64,000 nucleotides of DNA from an uncultured Roseovarius sp. (GCF_947489715.1 NZ_CANLER010000002.1:515597-579596), one strand, 5' to 3'. Counted from the first letter of the stretch, positions 18,992-29,313 are shown. The notes: generated by a model not told the origin, from the letters alone. Translations and numbers: made by a program.

Positions 18992-20098
18992 TCACAGGCT
19001 GGCGTCGAGCGCCGCGATGATGGCGTCGCCCATTTCTGTGGTCGAGCTCGCCTTACCACCTTCAGCCCCCAGCAAATCACTGGTCCGCATACCATCCGCC
19101 AAGACCTTCTCGACCGCCGTTTCCACACGGGTGGCATCTTCGCCCATGTCGAAACTATAGCGCAGTGCCATGGCAAAACTGAGGATACAGGCGATTGGGT
19201 TGGCTTTGCCTTGGCCGGCAATATCCGGGGCCGATCCGTGTACCGGCTCGTAAAGTGCCCGGGGGCGGCCATTGGCCATCGGTGCACCCAGTGACGCCGA
19301 AGGTAGCATGCCCAGCGATCCGGTCAGCATTGCCGCGCAGTCAGACAGAATATCGCCAAAAAGGTTATCGGTCAGGATCACGTCGAATTGCTTGGGGGCA
19401 CGCACCAGCTGCATCGCACCATTATCGGCATACATATGGCTCAACTCGACATCCGCATAATCGGCATCGTGAATACGCTGCGTGACTTCGCGCCAAAGAA
19501 TACCCGATTCCATAACGTTGGCCTTCTCCATCGAGCAGACCTTGTTGCCTCGCTTCCGGGCCAGTTCGAATGCCGCGCGGGCGATCCGGTCAATCTCGGA
19601 CTCGGTATAGCGTTGGGTGTTAATACCGACACGCTCATTACCTTCTTCGAAAATACCGCGCGGCTCGCCAAAATAGACACCGCTGGTCAGCTCTCGCACA
19701 ATGACAACATCAAGACCCGCCACGATATCTTTCTTGAGTGACGAGAAATCTGCCAATGCGTCGAAGCATTGTGCCGGACGCAGGTTGGCAAAAAGATCCA
19801 TCTCCTTGCGCAGACGCAGCAGACCACGTTCCGGTTTGACCGAAAAATCCAGATCATCGTATTTAGGCCCGCCGACCGCACCAAGCAGAACCGCATCAAC
19901 CTCTTGCGCGTGAGCCATAGTATCATCATGAAGAGGTGTGCCATGTGCATCATAGGCTGCCCCTCCAACCAGATCTTCGCTCACGTCAAAACTGGCGCCG
20001 CGCTTGGCACCAAACCAGTCGATTACTTTGCGTACCTCGGCCATCACTTCGGGGCCGATCCCGTCACCGGGAAGAATAAGAAGCGAGGGGGTGCTCAT
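18992..20098 (-). CDS. leuB: 3-isopropylmalate dehydrogenase
   Basis: LeuB oxidises and decarboxylates (2R,3S)-3-isopropylmalate with NAD+ in leucine synthesis. With the start at 20098 ([19 protein letters not shown]) it has 368 residues; the frame stays open upstream but AAGGA lies 8 bases before this [15 protein letters not shown] near residue 72, the active-site [14 protein letters not shown] near residue 135 and the C-terminal [20 protein letters not shown] near residue 277 are the expected substrate and NAD blocks. leuD and leuC are nearby on the same strand but separated by unrelated genes. Confidence 0.97.
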   Translation of the reverse strand: MSTPSLLILPGDGIGPEVMAEVRKVIDWFGAKRGASFDVSEDLVGGAAYDAHGTPLHDDTMAHAQEVDAVLLGAVGGPKYDDLDFSVKPERGLLRLRKEMDLFANLRPAQCFDALADFSSLKKDIVAGLDVVIVRELTSGVYFGEPRGIFEEGNERVGINTQRYTESEIDRIARAAFELARKRGNKVCSMEKANVMESGILWREVTQRIHDADYADVELSHMYADNGAMQLVRAPKQFDVILTDNLFGDILSDCAAMLTGSLGMLPSASLGAPMANGRPRALYEPVHGSAPDIAGQGKANPIACILSFAMALRYSFDMGEDATRVETAVEKVLADGMRTSDLLGAEGGKASSTTEMGDAIIAALDASL

Positions 20099-20183
20099 GT
20101 CAGTAAATCCTTGGCTGGCTTTTGTTGACAACCGCCTAGCGTGATGTCTGGGGATGGTCAAGAAAGCCGCGTCTGTCGTTCCA

Positions 20184-21272
20184 TCAGTCACCAAAGTCCA
20201 AGTCGACCCAAACCAGCCTGTGACGGCTTGCATTGTGCATCAAATCAGCATCGGCGGTGCCCTCGGTCGGCCAATAAACACCAGCGTCAGTGACAACCAA
20301 ATCCGAAGAAGGCAGGATATAATCCACTCTCAGCGCCCCTGGCCCCGGCTCCGGCCAATCGGCAGTATCAAGCTGCGGATCACCGATATGTGCCGGATCC
20401 TGCACGACCTTTCCGTTTCGCATCGGTTGGGGATCTTGCAAGCGATCATCCTCCAACAATGCTCTTATCGCCTCTTTCCGGCCATCGCTATCCATCGGAT
20501 CAAGGTTTGCAACTCCGATCAGAGTAAATGCGCCGTCAGGTGGCGGACCCAAAGAGCCATCCAGAAAGAGCTGCCAGAATTTGATTTCGTCGTAGTTGCG
20601 CTTTCCATTACGGTCTTCGGGCCCATCGAAAACAGGCGGAGATGCATGAAAAATCATCAAATCCAACACCGTGTTTTCAAGGGCCACCGGCACCACCCAA
20701 TGACCCACTGTCGAAAGACGCTGTATCGCCAAGGCCTCATCCGACGGGAACGGCTGACCGTTATGATGAGGCAAGATCGCACCAGGTAAATCGCGCCACA
20801 GCATTTCGCTGAAATCCTGCACCTGCGTTTGGTCAATCGGCAAACGGGACAAAACGGCCATCCCGCTCTGACCAGCGAACTCTCCATATCCCTGCGCATC
20901 ACGTGCCTCGCCCACACGGCCATCACCATCCATATCGAGGCCCGTGTAGAGGCCCGTGTTCGGGCGCAGCGCGAAGATATAGGGATATTCGGCACCCTGT
21001 TCGGCAATTGCATCCCGAAGAGCGGAAACCGCCTTCAAGCCCAAATCATAATCGACGCGTTGCAGCACCAGAATGTCAGGAGAGATGCGGGAAATGACTT
21101 GGCTGACTGCCACAACCTGCGGATCGTCGCCACTTAGAATATCGCGCAGAAGAAGGCCGGGCCCGCCGCGGTCAAGCTCGGTATTGTAAGTGGCTATTCT
21201 GATGGTCTCAGCGGCTGCTTGACCAATAGCCAAGCCAAACGCAAATAGGCTTGCGACTAGGCGCGCTGCAAT
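20184..21272 (-). CDS. Secreted endonuclease/exonuclease/phosphatase-family protein
   Basis: About 363 residues, with an N-terminal hydrophobic stretch ending in [17 protein letters not shown], a probable Sec signal. The DNase-I-like fold is indicated by [18 protein letters not shown], a Ca-loop-like [13 protein letters not shown], and a C-terminal [12 protein letters not shown]...[11 protein letters not shown]. The usual LQE and SDH motifs read LQR and SRH here, so canonical metal ligands are altered. No ATG, GTG or TTG start is well placed; the ATT at 21272, just before the end of the upstream gene, gives the best signal peptide, while the ATG at 21383 would overlap that gene by 127 bases. 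The substrate is unknown. Confidence 0.7.
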   Translation of the reverse strand: MAARLVASLFAFGLAIGQAAAETIRIATYNTELDRGGPGLLLRDILSGDDPQVVAVSQVISRISPDILVLQRVDYDLGLKAVSALRDAIAEQGAEYPYIFALRPNTGLYTGLDMDGDGRVGEARDAQGYGEFAGQSGMAVLSRLPIDQTQVQDFSEMLWRDLPGAILPHHNGQPFPSDEALAIQRLSTVGHWVVPVALENTVLDLMIFHASPPVFDGPEDRNGKRNYDEIKFWQLFLDGSLGPPPDGAFTLIGVANLDPMDSDGRKEAIRALLEDDRLQDPQPMRNGKVVQDPAHIGDPQLDTADWPEPGPGALRVDYILPSSDLVVTDAGVYWPTEGTADADLMHNASRHRLVWVDLDFGD

Positions 21273-22096
21273 CCGTCGGCCTCGGCTTTGGCATAGGCGC
21301 GACGGCGCTTTTCTTCGATCATGTCCGCAATGCGGCTCATGGCGATGCCACGCATCAACATGCTTGCCGGAAGAAACGCCCATGCGGTCATCGTCCAGAT
21401 CAGGGTTTGCGGATTGGCGATGGAAATGGGGTCTACCATATCCGATGCCATCTTCACTGTTGCCGGGATCAAGAATGGCAGCAAACTTCCTAACACAATG
21501 TTAAGACCTGCATCGCGTTTCAAACGGTTCAGTACATCGCCTCCGCCTGTTGGATCGAAAAGCGGCAGATTGACCCAAACGTTGAATGCGCCATTGCGCA
21601 CCGGCCAGCCAAAGAGGCGCACCAGCGTCAGGAAAACGAACATCATGATCAGAGAAACCATGTAGGAGATACCAGCCGCTGTCCGAACCGAGTCGATCAG
21701 TTCTGAATCGGCATTCGCCGGCATCATCAACACAACCATCCGAACCGGGGAATATGGGAAATCAATAGCCTCACCCAGGCCATCGCCCAAATGCGCCAGG
21801 AACATAGTCAATTCGGTAGGATCAGTCTTACCCCGGCAAATCAACGACAGGAACAGGACGGTTAGCCCCAGCCCTAGAAATTTCAACCGGTTAAACGGCG
21901 GCGCAAAGCGGAATTCAATGATGCTTGGGTAGCGGCCGTAATATTCGATGAACGTCATGAAGGATGCCAAAATGGCAAGCACAACAACGATCTGTGCCGT
22001 ATCCGCTGCGGTCGCTGGTAGAAGCAGAGATGGGGTTGCCACAAGTAGAGCCACCAACATCGCACGCGTCAACGCACTCGTCACCTGAGATATCAC
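21257..22096 (-). CDS. Integral membrane protein of unknown function
   Basis: A 279-residue protein with several hydrophobic segments, including residues 11-50, 73-90, 143-165, 198-220 and 233-255, ending in a charged tail ([16 protein letters not shown]). I do not recognise a family. The start is a GTG at 22096, with an ATG at 22060 as alternative. Its end overlaps or abuts the secreted phosphatase-like gene, so the two are probably cotranscribed and the membrane protein may act with it at the envelope; this is inference from position only. Confidence 0.7.
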   Translation of the reverse strand: MISQVTSALTRAMLVALLVATPSLLLPATAADTAQIVVVLAILASFMTFIEYYGRYPSIIEFRFAPPFNRLKFLGLGLTVLFLSLICRGKTDPTELTMFLAHLGDGLGEAIDFPYSPVRMVVLMMPANADSELIDSVRTAAGISYMVSLIMMFVFLTLVRLFGWPVRNGAFNVWVNLPLFDPTGGGDVLNRLKRDAGLNIVLGSLLPFLIPATVKMASDMVDPISIANPQTLIWTMTAWAFLPASMLMRGIAMSRIADMIEEKRRRAYAKAEADGLQRA

Positions 22097-22334
22097 TGTC
22101 CGTTCCCTTCAAACTGGTCGAGCACAGTACGATGCCGTGCCCTTGTTCCAACTTGATCCCGCACTTTGTGGCGGCTTGCCTCATTCGTGCCCAATTTTTG
22201 CCTTCTTTCAGCATGCGGCTCAAGTCATGGTTAATAAGAGTTCAGGTTTAAGGCGAATTGATGGAATTAGTGGTGCGAGAATGCATCAATTTAGGATCAG
22301 AAAGGCGACCTCTATATCCATACACACAACATAT

Positions 22335-22360
22335 TGGGGTTAAGGGATTTTTTAACCCCA
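22335..22360. repeat. 9-bp perfect inverted repeat
   Basis: TGGGGTTAA and TTAACCCCA flank an 8-base loop. It lies about 50 bases beyond the leuD terminator on the leftward side, with no T-run after it in that direction, so it could be an operator or a second hairpin. Function unknown. Confidence 0.5.
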
Positions 22361-22408
22361 GAGCGATCCAGATTTCAGGAACAATCTAACAAATGCAGGA
22401 CAATTGAA

Positions 22409-22437
22409 AACGCCGCCCACAACCTGCAGGCGGCGTT
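22409..22437 (-). terminator. Terminator downstream of leuD
   Basis: AACGCCGCC and GGCGGCGTT form a 9-bp stem with an 11-base loop; leftward it is followed by a short T-run. It lies 21 bases past the leuD stop. Confidence 0.8.
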
Positions 22438-22458
22438 ACCAGAAACCGAAAACCCGGA

Positions 22459-23064
22459 TCAGACCCAGGGACGTTCCCGCGCGGCTTGCGCCTCGAACGC
22501 ATCCACCGACGCTTTTTTCTCAAGCGTCAAGCCGATATCGTCCAGGCCTTGCATCAGGCAATGCTTTTTGAATGGGTCGACATCAAAGCTGATGACATCG
22601 CCATCGGACGTGGTGATCGTCTGCGCTTCTAGGTCGATCTGCATGCGGGCATTGGCGCCCTTCTCGGCATCTTTCATGAGGATATCGACGGTTTCCTGCG
22701 GCAACGCGATCGGCAGGATGCCGTTCTTGAAACAGTTGTTAAAGAAAATGTCAGCGAAGCTGGGTGCAATGACACAACGGATGCCGAAGTCCTTGATTGC
22801 CCATGGCGCATGCTCACGGCTCGAACCGCAGCCAAAGTTATCGCCGGCCACTAGGATTTCAGCGTCACGATAAGCCGTTTGGTTCAAAACAAAATCCGCG
22901 ATCTCGTTGCCGTTGTCATCATAACGCATTTCGTCAAACAGGTTCACACCCAGGCCCGACCGCTTGATCGTTTTCAGGAATTGTTTGGGAATGATCATAT
23001 CGGTATCGACATTGATCAGAGGCATCGGCGCAGCGATCCCGGTAAGCGTTGTGAAATTGTCCAT
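22459..23064 (-). CDS. leuD: 3-isopropylmalate dehydratase, small subunit
   Basis: LeuD is the swivelling small subunit that, with LeuC, isomerises 2- to 3-isopropylmalate. At 201 residues it is of normal length. [16 protein letters not shown] near residue 18, [21 protein letters not shown] near residue 70 and [17 protein letters not shown] near residue 103 are the family blocks. AGGAGATCGCC precedes the ATG at 23064. It stands as its own unit with a terminator after it, apart from leuC. Confidence 0.97.
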   Translation of the reverse strand: MDNFTTLTGIAAPMPLINVDTDMIIPKQFLKTIKRSGLGVNLFDEMRYDDNGNEIADFVLNQTAYRDAEILVAGDNFGCGSSREHAPWAIKDFGIRCVIAPSFADIFFNNCFKNGILPIALPQETVDILMKDAEKGANARMQIDLEAQTITTSDGDVISFDVDPFKKHCLMQGLDDIGLTLEKKASVDAFEAQAARERPWV

Positions 23065-23171
23065 GGCGATCTCCTGAATGAGACAGATCCAAGCGTGGCA
23101 ACTGCCTAGAATCTCAGATGCTATGTACCGACGAAGGCGCTACCAGTGCAAGACCATGTCGCATAAGAAAA

Positions 23172-23196
23172 CCCCGGGCAACTTAATCGCCCGGGG
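23172..23196 (-). terminator. Terminator after the VPLPA-CTERM gene
   Basis: CCCCGGGC/GCCCGGGG forms an 8-bp GC stem with a 9-base loop. Read leftward it ends in GTTTTC, so it terminates the gene at 23222-23944. Confidence 0.8.
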
Positions 23197-23221
23197 CTAA
23201 ATCTCTGAAAAATGGATTTGA

Positions 23222-23944
23222 TCAGGCTTTCTTGCTGCGGCGCTTCACCGCTCCAAGAACACCCAAGCCACCAATCAGCAACCAACCGGCTGCCGGCAGC
23301 GGAATCACGACCGAGTCACGTGTGACAAAAGCACCTTGCAGCTCTGCCATGTTTGCAGCTTTCTCTTTTGTCCAGAATTTATCCAGCAGCGAACCACCAT
23401 TCAGGAAACCGCTGACATCAAACACATAGTCAATACCACCGATCTGAAACACGTCAGTCGACGCGAGGTTCAGAGTTGCCTGAACAAGGTCGGCACAGCC
23501 ATTGATGTTGACGCCGGCACCCTGCGCGCCACCGTTAGCACATGGGTTTGCGCCATTGGGTGTTTCGGTATGTGCAAACGAGAAGGTACTGTTGATATCG
23601 CCAACTCCGGCGACATTGATCGTTACCTTAAGGTTTGCCGACAACAGGCTTGTGCCAGTGATCGGATTGTTGAAGTGGGTGAATTTACCCAGGCTGAACG
23701 CCGATCCTTCATTGGCAATAAACGGCGGAGGCGCAGCACCGTCAAAGCGATAGCGGCTTTTGTTGTTGCCATTGGTGGGGTTACCCCAACTGATCTCATT
23801 TGTACCGACACCACTGATACCAGCAGCAGGATTAGCGTTTTCCCAAACACCAGTCACGCTGTTGATCGTAAGAGTTGCTGCAGAACCCGCCGTTGCCGCC
23901 ACAGCGACAACCGCGGCTGCGGCAATAGTTTTGAACCAGGACAT
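23222..23944 (-). CDS. Secreted VPLPA-CTERM protein, choice-of-anchor K-like
   Basis: A 240-residue exported protein. The N-terminus (WFKTIAAAAVVAVAATAGSAA) is a signal peptide. The C-terminus carries IPLPAAGWLLIGGLGVLGA followed by KRRSKKA: the VPLPA-CTERM sorting signal of sorting motif, hydrophobic helix and basic tail that an exosortase recognises. The body has the LGKFTHFNNPI motif near residue 88, seen in choice-of-anchor K proteins, and two cysteines near residues 136-150 that may form a disulfide. It is probably displayed on the surface or in matrix. Its exosortase is not in the window. A long AT-rich upstream region suggests dedicated regulation. Confidence 0.82.
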   Translation of the reverse strand: MSWFKTIAAAAVVAVAATAGSAATLTINSVTGVWENANPAAGISGVGTNEISWGNPTNGNNKSRYRFDGAAPPPFIANEGSAFSLGKFTHFNNPITGTSLLSANLKVTINVAGVGDINSTFSFAHTETPNGANPCANGGAQGAGVNINGCADLVQATLNLASTDVFQIGGIDYVFDVSGFLNGGSLLDKFWTKEKAANMAELQGAFVTRDSVVIPLPAAGWLLIGGLGVLGAVKRRSKKA

Positions 23945-24409
23945 ATCTATTTTAACCTTTCTAGTTACACAAAAATTGACCCCGTTTCACGCTTATCGCC
24001 AGTTTCGGCCATATGACGTGTTGAAAATGACTTCTTTCAATATCCAACCCGCTGGTATCGCAAAACGAAGTTAGACTTTCAGTTTGCCTTATTTTCGCCA
24101 CATTTCCAATAATATTAACATAATATTAATTACTTTTGCGGTGATTTTATGCGATACGATTGTGCAAAAGAACAGCCCTGAGTTGATATATCAGCCCCAA
24201 GTTGTAGCACCACCGCTTGAAGAGAATTTGCGAAAACAACACACTCAATGATCTATGCCGTTTTGTAGGTTATTGACGCCAAATGATTCGCTCTACTTCT
24301 ACTTTGCCAATTAAACAAAGTACGCAAGACTCCGGAACGCTCTTTTTTTGCGCATTAACATATTGAAATAATTAAGATTTCATCTAAGCATTCCGCGTGC
24401 GGGAGTTGA
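23945..24409. other. AT-rich divergent intergenic region
   Basis: About 465 bases, visibly richer in A and T than the flanks (for example around 24105-24140, with the inverted pair AATATTAACATAATATTAA). No gene is supported. It must hold the leftward promoter of the VPLPA-CTERM gene and the rightward promoter of the next membrane-protein gene. No tRNA or repeat array is seen. Confidence 0.5.
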
Positions 24410-24430
24410 TTGCCGGTAGGGGTTTTCAGA

Positions 24431-25021
24431 TTGAGCAACCATAAGATCGAACTTTGGACCTGCTTTGACGACAGATGGTCGCCCACCATTGGCGATCCTT
24501 CCATTATGGGTTGGGTGACAGTTGCTGCCTATGGCATAACGGCCCTGCTCACGGCGAGATTGGCCATCAGTCGCGCCGGACAACCCGAACGTTTTTTCTG
24601 GCTGATCCTAGCGCTGCTGCTGGCGGCTCTGACCATCAACAAACAGCTTGACCTTCAATCGGCCCTGACAGCTTTTGCGCGCTGCATGGCCAAGGCGCAG
24701 GGCTGGTATGAGAACCGCAAGGGCGTGCAGACAGGCTTCATCCTTGGCCTACTCGGCGCCAGCCTTGTCTTCCTGATTGCACTTGGCCTCTCTATGCGCA
24801 ACCATCTGCGCCGCACATGGCCCGCCGTCCTTGGTGTATGTTTCCTAACCGGCTTTGTCGCCATTCGCGCCGTCGGTTTCCATCACTTCGACGTCCTGAT
24901 CAAAAGTGATTTCAGCGGCATCAGGATCAACTGGCTGCTTGAGCTGGGCGGCATTGGCCTAATCCTTGCCAATGTGGTCGCCTTGCTGACAACCAGTCGA
25001 AACCAAACGGGCCCGGACTGA
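24431..25021 (+). CDS. Small integral membrane protein, unknown function
   Basis: About 196 residues with four likely membrane helices: near residues 27-45, 55-70, 100-120 and 130-148 of the product, and another near the C-terminus (GGIGLILANVVALLTT). I do not recognise a domain. The TTG at 24431 has AGGGG at a good distance; a TTG at 24410 and an ATG at 24506 are alternatives. It is convergent with leuC, the stop codons being only two bases apart. Placement beside leuC says little about its role. Confidence 0.65.
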   Translation: MSNHKIELWTCFDDRWSPTIGDPSIMGWVTVAAYGITALLTARLAISRAGQPERFFWLILALLLAALTINKQLDLQSALTAFARCMAKAQGWYENRKGVQTGFILGLLGASLVFLIALGLSMRNHLRRTWPAVLGVCFLTGFVAIRAVGFHHFDVLIKSDFSGIRINWLLELGGIGLILANVVALLTTSRNQTGPD

Positions 25022-25023
25022 AC

Positions 25024-26430
25024 TTACATCATCTCACGTACATCGGTCAGCCGTCCGGTCACTGCCGCTGCCGCTGCCATCGCAGGCGACATCAGATGCG
25101 TCCGTCCGCCACGGCCCTGCCGGCCTTCGAAATTGCGGTTCGAAGTTGCGGCACAACGTTCACCCGGAGACAATTGATCCGGGTTCATCGCCAGGCACAT
25201 CGAACACCCTGCCAAACGCCACTCAAAACCCGCGTCCTTGAAGATATCCGCCAAACCTTCTTCCTCGGCCTGCGCCCGGACAAGGCCCGATCCGGGTACG
25301 ACCATGGCACGCAGTCCGTCCTTGATCTTCTTACCCTTCAGTATCGCCGCAGCGGCACGCAGATCCTCGATCCGGCCATTGGTGCAGGAACCGATAAAGA
25401 CCGTGTCGATCTCAACCTCGTTGAGTGGCGTCCCAGATGTAAGGCCCATGTAATCCAGTGATCGCTCCACTGCACCGACCTTGCCACCTTCGAAGTCCGA
25501 AGGTGCGGGCACGGTTGCGGTGATCGGCAGCACATCTTCCGGCGAGGTACCCCAGGTAACTACGGGCGCAATGTCTTCGCCCTTGATCGTAATGACCTTG
25601 TCCCAATGCGCGTCGCCATCGGAATAAAGCGTTTTCCACCATGCCAGCGCAGCATCCCACTGATCTTCTTTGGGTGCATGCGGACGTCCTTTGACATATT
25701 CATAGGTCTTTTCGTCTGGCGCAATCAGTCCCGCGCGGGCGCCGCCTTCGATGGCCATGTTGCAGACCGTCATACGGCCTTCCATCGACAGATCTCGAAT
25801 AGCTTCGCCGCAATATTCGATAACATAGCCAGTGCCGCCAGCAGTGCCAGTTTCACCGATCACAGACAGCGTGATATCTTTGGCGGTCACACCCGGACGA
25901 AGCTTGCCAGTGATTTCGACCTTCATGTTTTTCGACTTCTTTTGGATCAGCGTTTGGGTGGCCAAAACATGCTCGACCTCAGACGTGCCAATACCATGCG
26001 CCAGTGCACCAAAAGCGCCATGCGTCGCCGTGTGGCTGTCGCCGCACACCACTGTCATGCCGGGCAAGGTCCAACCCTGTTCTGGGCCGACGATATGAAC
26101 GATCCCCTGACGCACATCCGACACCGGGTAATAATGAATGCCGAAATCCTTCGCATTCTTGTCCAGTGCTTCGACCTGAATGCGACTGTCTTCGGTCATG
26201 GTGGCAGCATTTGCGCGGTCCAGCGTGGTCGGTACGTTATGATCAGGAACCGCGATCGTCTTTTCTGGCGCGTGAACGGTTCGTCCCGCCATCCGCAACC
26301 CTTCAAAGGCCTGCGGGCTGGTGACTTCGTGCACAAGGTGGCGATCAATATACAGCAGACAGGTGCCATCCTCGGCTTCATGTGCCAGATGCGCGTCCCA
26401 GATTTTGTCATAGAGTGTCTTGGGGGACAT
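25024..26430 (-). CDS. leuC: 3-isopropylmalate dehydratase, large subunit
   Basis: LeuC is the aconitase-like subunit carrying the Fe4S4 cluster. It has 468 residues. The cluster cysteines are visible in [17 protein letters not shown] near residue 346 and in [13 protein letters not shown] near residue 408. [34 protein letters not shown] near residue 127 is the other signature. The ATG at 26430 follows GGGAGAGGGCAC. The partner leuD is about 2 kb away on the same strand. Confidence 0.97.
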   Translation of the reverse strand: MSPKTLYDKIWDAHLAHEAEDGTCLLYIDRHLVHEVTSPQAFEGLRMAGRTVHAPEKTIAVPDHNVPTTLDRANAATMTEDSRIQVEALDKNAKDFGIHYYPVSDVRQGIVHIVGPEQGWTLPGMTVVCGDSHTATHGAFGALAHGIGTSEVEHVLATQTLIQKKSKNMKVEITGKLRPGVTAKDITLSVIGETGTAGGTGYVIEYCGEAIRDLSMEGRMTVCNMAIEGGARAGLIAPDEKTYEYVKGRPHAPKEDQWDAALAWWKTLYSDGDAHWDKVITIKGEDIAPVVTWGTSPEDVLPITATVPAPSDFEGGKVGAVERSLDYMGLTSGTPLNEVEIDTVFIGSCTNGRIEDLRAAAAILKGKKIKDGLRAMVVPGSGLVRAQAEEEGLADIFKDAGFEWRLAGCSMCLAMNPDQLSPGERCAATSNRNFEGRQGRGGRTHLMSPAMAAAAAVTGRLTDVREMM

Positions 26431-26656
26431 GTGCCCTCTCCCATATGTTAGATGATGTTCAGGATCGACAAGGCGGCCGGGTATTATAGGTCGGCCCGCA
26501 CAGTCATCGTCGCGCCAAAAAACCGCCAGGGCAGACGCGCACGATCATCCATGTCAAAAATCCGTTTCATAGGGATGATCTACGCCCGACGCCAAAAGAC
26601 TTCAAGGATTCTATCTGCTAACCTGTCCCCCGGTTGCAGCATCGGGGACAGATTGA

Positions 26657-27433
26657 GTGACCAGTTATTATGGCACCGAGGCACAGCAACGCCTGCAACG
26701 GAAATCTGATCATCTGACACCATGGATCATGCGCACGCCGGGTGCCTGCCTGACGGGCCGAGTGATAGGTGCAGATGATCCCGATAGGCTGGGCTGGCAG
26801 GTCATCCAACGGCATCTGGCGGAAGATGGTGTGTTCTCGTTCCGTTGGGTTGATGATGCGGGGCTTGAGAAAATCCGCGAGCAGGTCACCGATGTCGGGG
26901 CCTCCATCCACGGTTGGGCTGGCTATTGCAGCCCAACGGAAGAGTTGAGCTCGGTGATCGAAGCCTGCCACCGTCAAACGCTTGCCACCGACCTATCTCT
27001 GGAAATTGTTGGCACAAACTCCATCGCCGAACTTCAGGCCTTTCTGGCAGGGCAGGGGATCACACCGCTATCCGGCGCCGTCCTATGCGGTGAAAATTGC
27101 AACGCGCGATCCGCCATGATCCGCGCTGAGGATGGAAAACCCGTTGCTGCTGGGTTTGTAGGCATGCTGCAAAATACGCATTCTCCCCTTCATCATCATG
27201 CCTGGGTCGGCCTGATTGCCTGCAATCCTGCCCATCGCGGCAAAGGCCTGGGTCGCCGGATCACCAACGAATTGATCCGCATCGCTCTGGAAGAACTCGG
27301 GGCGAGTCATATCATGGGTTTTGCTGCTGCCGACAATCTGGCATCTCAAGCCATGCTTATGGGTTGCGGTTTGCGGCCAACAGACCGAGCGTCTTATGTG
27401 GCGACGCTGTCAGATGCTCGCTTTACCCGTTAA
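26657..27433 (+). CDS. GNAT family N-acetyltransferase
   Basis: A 258-residue protein whose C-terminal 110 residues form a GNAT domain: VGLIACNPAHRGKGLGRRITNELI near residue 190 contains the acetyl-CoA pyrophosphate loop (RGKGLG). The N-terminal half is unassigned. The frame starts at a GTG overlapping a TGA (26657); no strong Shine-Dalgarno is visible. It overlaps the convergent gene at 27423 by 11 bases. The substrate is unknown. Confidence 0.75.
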   Translation: MTSYYGTEAQQRLQRKSDHLTPWIMRTPGACLTGRVIGADDPDRLGWQVIQRHLAEDGVFSFRWVDDAGLEKIREQVTDVGASIHGWAGYCSPTEELSSVIEACHRQTLATDLSLEIVGTNSIAELQAFLAGQGITPLSGAVLCGENCNARSAMIRAEDGKPVAAGFVGMLQNTHSPLHHHAWVGLIACNPAHRGKGLGRRITNELIRIALEELGASHIMGFAAADNLASQAMLMGCGLRPTDRASYVATLSDARFTR

Positions 27434-27941
27434 TGCGCCGCAAACACCACCGCGCCGATGCAAGCAACAGTTTTGAATAGAGGACATGAAACCCCAGCAA
27501 GGCCGAATAAAATGCACTTATCCGCGGCACACCATCAGTCTCGTATGGCATCGGCATGATAACCGTCCCGAATAGCAACCGGGTTTTCTGATCCCCTGTC
27601 TGCCCTAATCCTTCGACCATGAACCACGAAGATGTGCGCCCGATGGCTTTCATCAGCAATTGGGTTTCGGTCCGTTCGGCAACCTGCCAGGCCGCGAAAC
27701 GATCAGCGGTACCGTTTGCCAATTGCCGAGCGTCTTGGTCGCTGGAACGTATCCCCAGGCAACGAAGCACAAGCCGTTCGGCCTTGAAAACTGGCGTGGT
27801 GTAAAACGCCTCGATATAGTCCGAAAGCGTGATCCGGCTATCGATCTCAGTAGCAAAGCAGTCAGTATAGAAGCCTGGCTTCTGCGCGATCAAATCAAGC
27901 ACAGTCTCTTTTGGAATTGGATGTTTCTGTACACCCAGCAT
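27423..27941 (-). CDS. Hypothetical protein behind petR
   Basis: A 172-residue protein I do not recognise. It has a predicted alpha/beta make-up, with a SSWFMVEGLGQ...TRLLFGTVI stretch in the middle and a hydrophobic C-terminal segment (ISAFYSALLGFHVLYSKLLLASA) that might contact the membrane. The start at 27941 lies 7 bases after the petR stop, so it is very probably cotranscribed with petP-petR. The open frame extends upstream into petR but is not used on this reading. Confidence 0.65.
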   Translation of the reverse strand: MLGVQKHPIPKETVLDLIAQKPGFYTDCFATEIDSRITLSDYIEAFYTTPVFKAERLVLRCLGIRSSDQDARQLANGTADRFAAWQVAERTETQLLMKAIGRTSSWFMVEGLGQTGDQKTRLLFGTVIMPMPYETDGVPRISAFYSALLGFHVLYSKLLLASARWCLRRING

Positions 27942-27948
27942 GACCGTC

Positions 27949-28653
27949 TTAATCGGGTACCAGCATGTACCCTTCGCCGCGTACGGTTTGCAGGTATCTT
28001 GGTTGCTTGGGGTCGGTCTCAAGCTTGCGTCGCAGACGGGTGATCTGAACGTCGACCGCGCGTTCCTGCGCCTGACCACCATCCCTGCCCAGGTCCTCGA
28101 CCAGTTTCGTACGGCTGACGGGTTGGCGAAGGTTCTCGACGAATATTCGCATCAATTGAACCTCGGTTGCCGTTAGGCGCACCACCTGATCACCCTGCAT
28201 CAATTCCGAGCGTTCGATGTCAAACCGGATCGGACCCATATGCAGCACCTTGGGCACGGTATTCTCCGGTTCGGGCGTGGGCATACGACGCAGAATGGCG
28301 TTGATCCGTAGCAACAACTCTTTAGGCTCAAAAGGCTTGGGCAGGTAGTCATCGGCGCCCGCTTCAAGGCCGGAAATCCGGTCTTCGGTTTCACCCTTGG
28401 CTGTCAGCAACAGAATGGGCGTGGCAATTTCATCCTCGCGCAGGCTGCGCGTCAGGGCGACGCCATCCTCACCCGGCATCATCACATCCATAACGATCAG
28501 ATCAAACTCCAACCCCGACAGAATGCGTCTGGCATGCGCAGCATCGCGCGCGATCGATACCAGAAACCCGTGGCGCGCCAGAAACTTGCGCAACAGGCCG
28601 CGAATACGCTCATCGTCATCGACGATCAGCAAATGGGGGGCTGGGTCGCTCAT
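27949..28653 (-). CDS. petR: OmpR-type response regulator PetR
   Basis: A 234-residue response regulator. The receiver domain has the acidic pair in IVDDDER, the phosphoacceptor in VMDVMMPGEDG near residue 55 and the KPFEP lysine near residue 107. The C-terminal winged helix (residues about 140-232) ends RYLQTVRGEGYML. The combination with an overlapping MarR-type gene upstream matches petP-petR of Rhodobacter capsulatus, where the pair affects cytochrome bc1 expression. No histidine kinase is adjacent. Start overlaps the petP stop by 4 bases. Confidence 0.85.
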   Translation of the reverse strand: MSDPAPHLLIVDDDERIRGLLRKFLARHGFLVSIARDAAHARRILSGLEFDLIVMDVMMPGEDGVALTRSLREDEIATPILLLTAKGETEDRISGLEAGADDYLPKPFEPKELLLRINAILRRMPTPEPENTVPKVLHMGPIRFDIERSELMQGDQVVRLTATEVQLMRIFVENLRQPVSRTKLVEDLGRDGGQAQERAVDVQITRLRRKLETDPKQPRYLQTVRGEGYMLVPD

Positions 28654-29147
28654 GAACTGGAATCCCTTATCTGGTAATATTGCCGTCTCATGTCCGCATC
28701 CATCATCGCCTCCAGCACCTGACGGAACCCTGATACGGCCTCGGGACCCGCCGCGCGATAGGCCGCGCGCATTCTTGCACGCTGCGCATCACTTAGCTTG
28801 CGTTCCAGAGCTAGTCCTTCTTCGGTCAGAAACAAGTTGCGCTCTCGCTTGTCGCTCTTGCCCACACGACTGTCTACCAGACCATCCTCCACCAAAGTCC
28901 GCAAGACGCGGTTCAGCGATTGTTTGGTAACACCCAGGATATTCAGTAGGTTATTGACGGTTGTACCCGGCGCGCGCGCTACAAAGTGAATGGCCCGATG
29001 ATGCGCCCGCCCATAAGCCATGCCCGACAGAATACGGTCTGGGTCAGCGGTAAAGCCGCGATAGGCAAAAAACATTGCCTCGATCCCCTGGCGCAGCTGC
29101 TCATCCGTCAGAAACAGCAGATTTTCGCCACCTTGCACTTCGGGCAT
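28650..29147 (-). CDS. petP: MarR-family regulator PetP
   Basis: A 165-residue MarR-type winged-helix protein; the DNA-binding part lies around residues 60-115 (TVNNLLNILGVTKQSLNRVLRTLVEDGLVDSRVGKSDKRERNLFLTEEG, given here as a landmark in pieces TVNNLLNILG and KSDKRERNLFLT). It overlaps petR by 4 bases and is divergent from ilvE. By analogy with R. capsulatus it works with PetR. An effector is unknown. Confidence 0.85.
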   Translation of the reverse strand: MPEVQGGENLLFLTDEQLRQGIEAMFFAYRGFTADPDRILSGMAYGRAHHRAIHFVARAPGTTVNNLLNILGVTKQSLNRVLRTLVEDGLVDSRVGKSDKRERNLFLTEEGLALERKLSDAQRARMRAAYRAAGPEAVSGFRQVLEAMMDADMRRQYYQIRDSSS

Positions 29148-29313
29148 CGCACACTCCGTTCACAATTCCCATGCACGCTGTCATAATACGTCAGCTTTGT
29201 TGACATTCCAAGGGTGAACTGTTAGCGAATCGCAGTTTTAGCGTAATTTTATGTCCATATCGGACGTATTTTGCGCAACAATTGCAAATTCTGGCTGAAA
29301 GAGGAGACCGAAG

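Larger units (their letters stand above)
22097..22458. other. Gap between leuD and the membrane-protein gene
   Basis: About 360 bases with no supported gene. They contain the leuD terminator (22409-22437), a 9-bp perfect inverted repeat (22335-22360) and presumably the promoter of the leftward membrane-protein gene. Confidence 0.6.
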
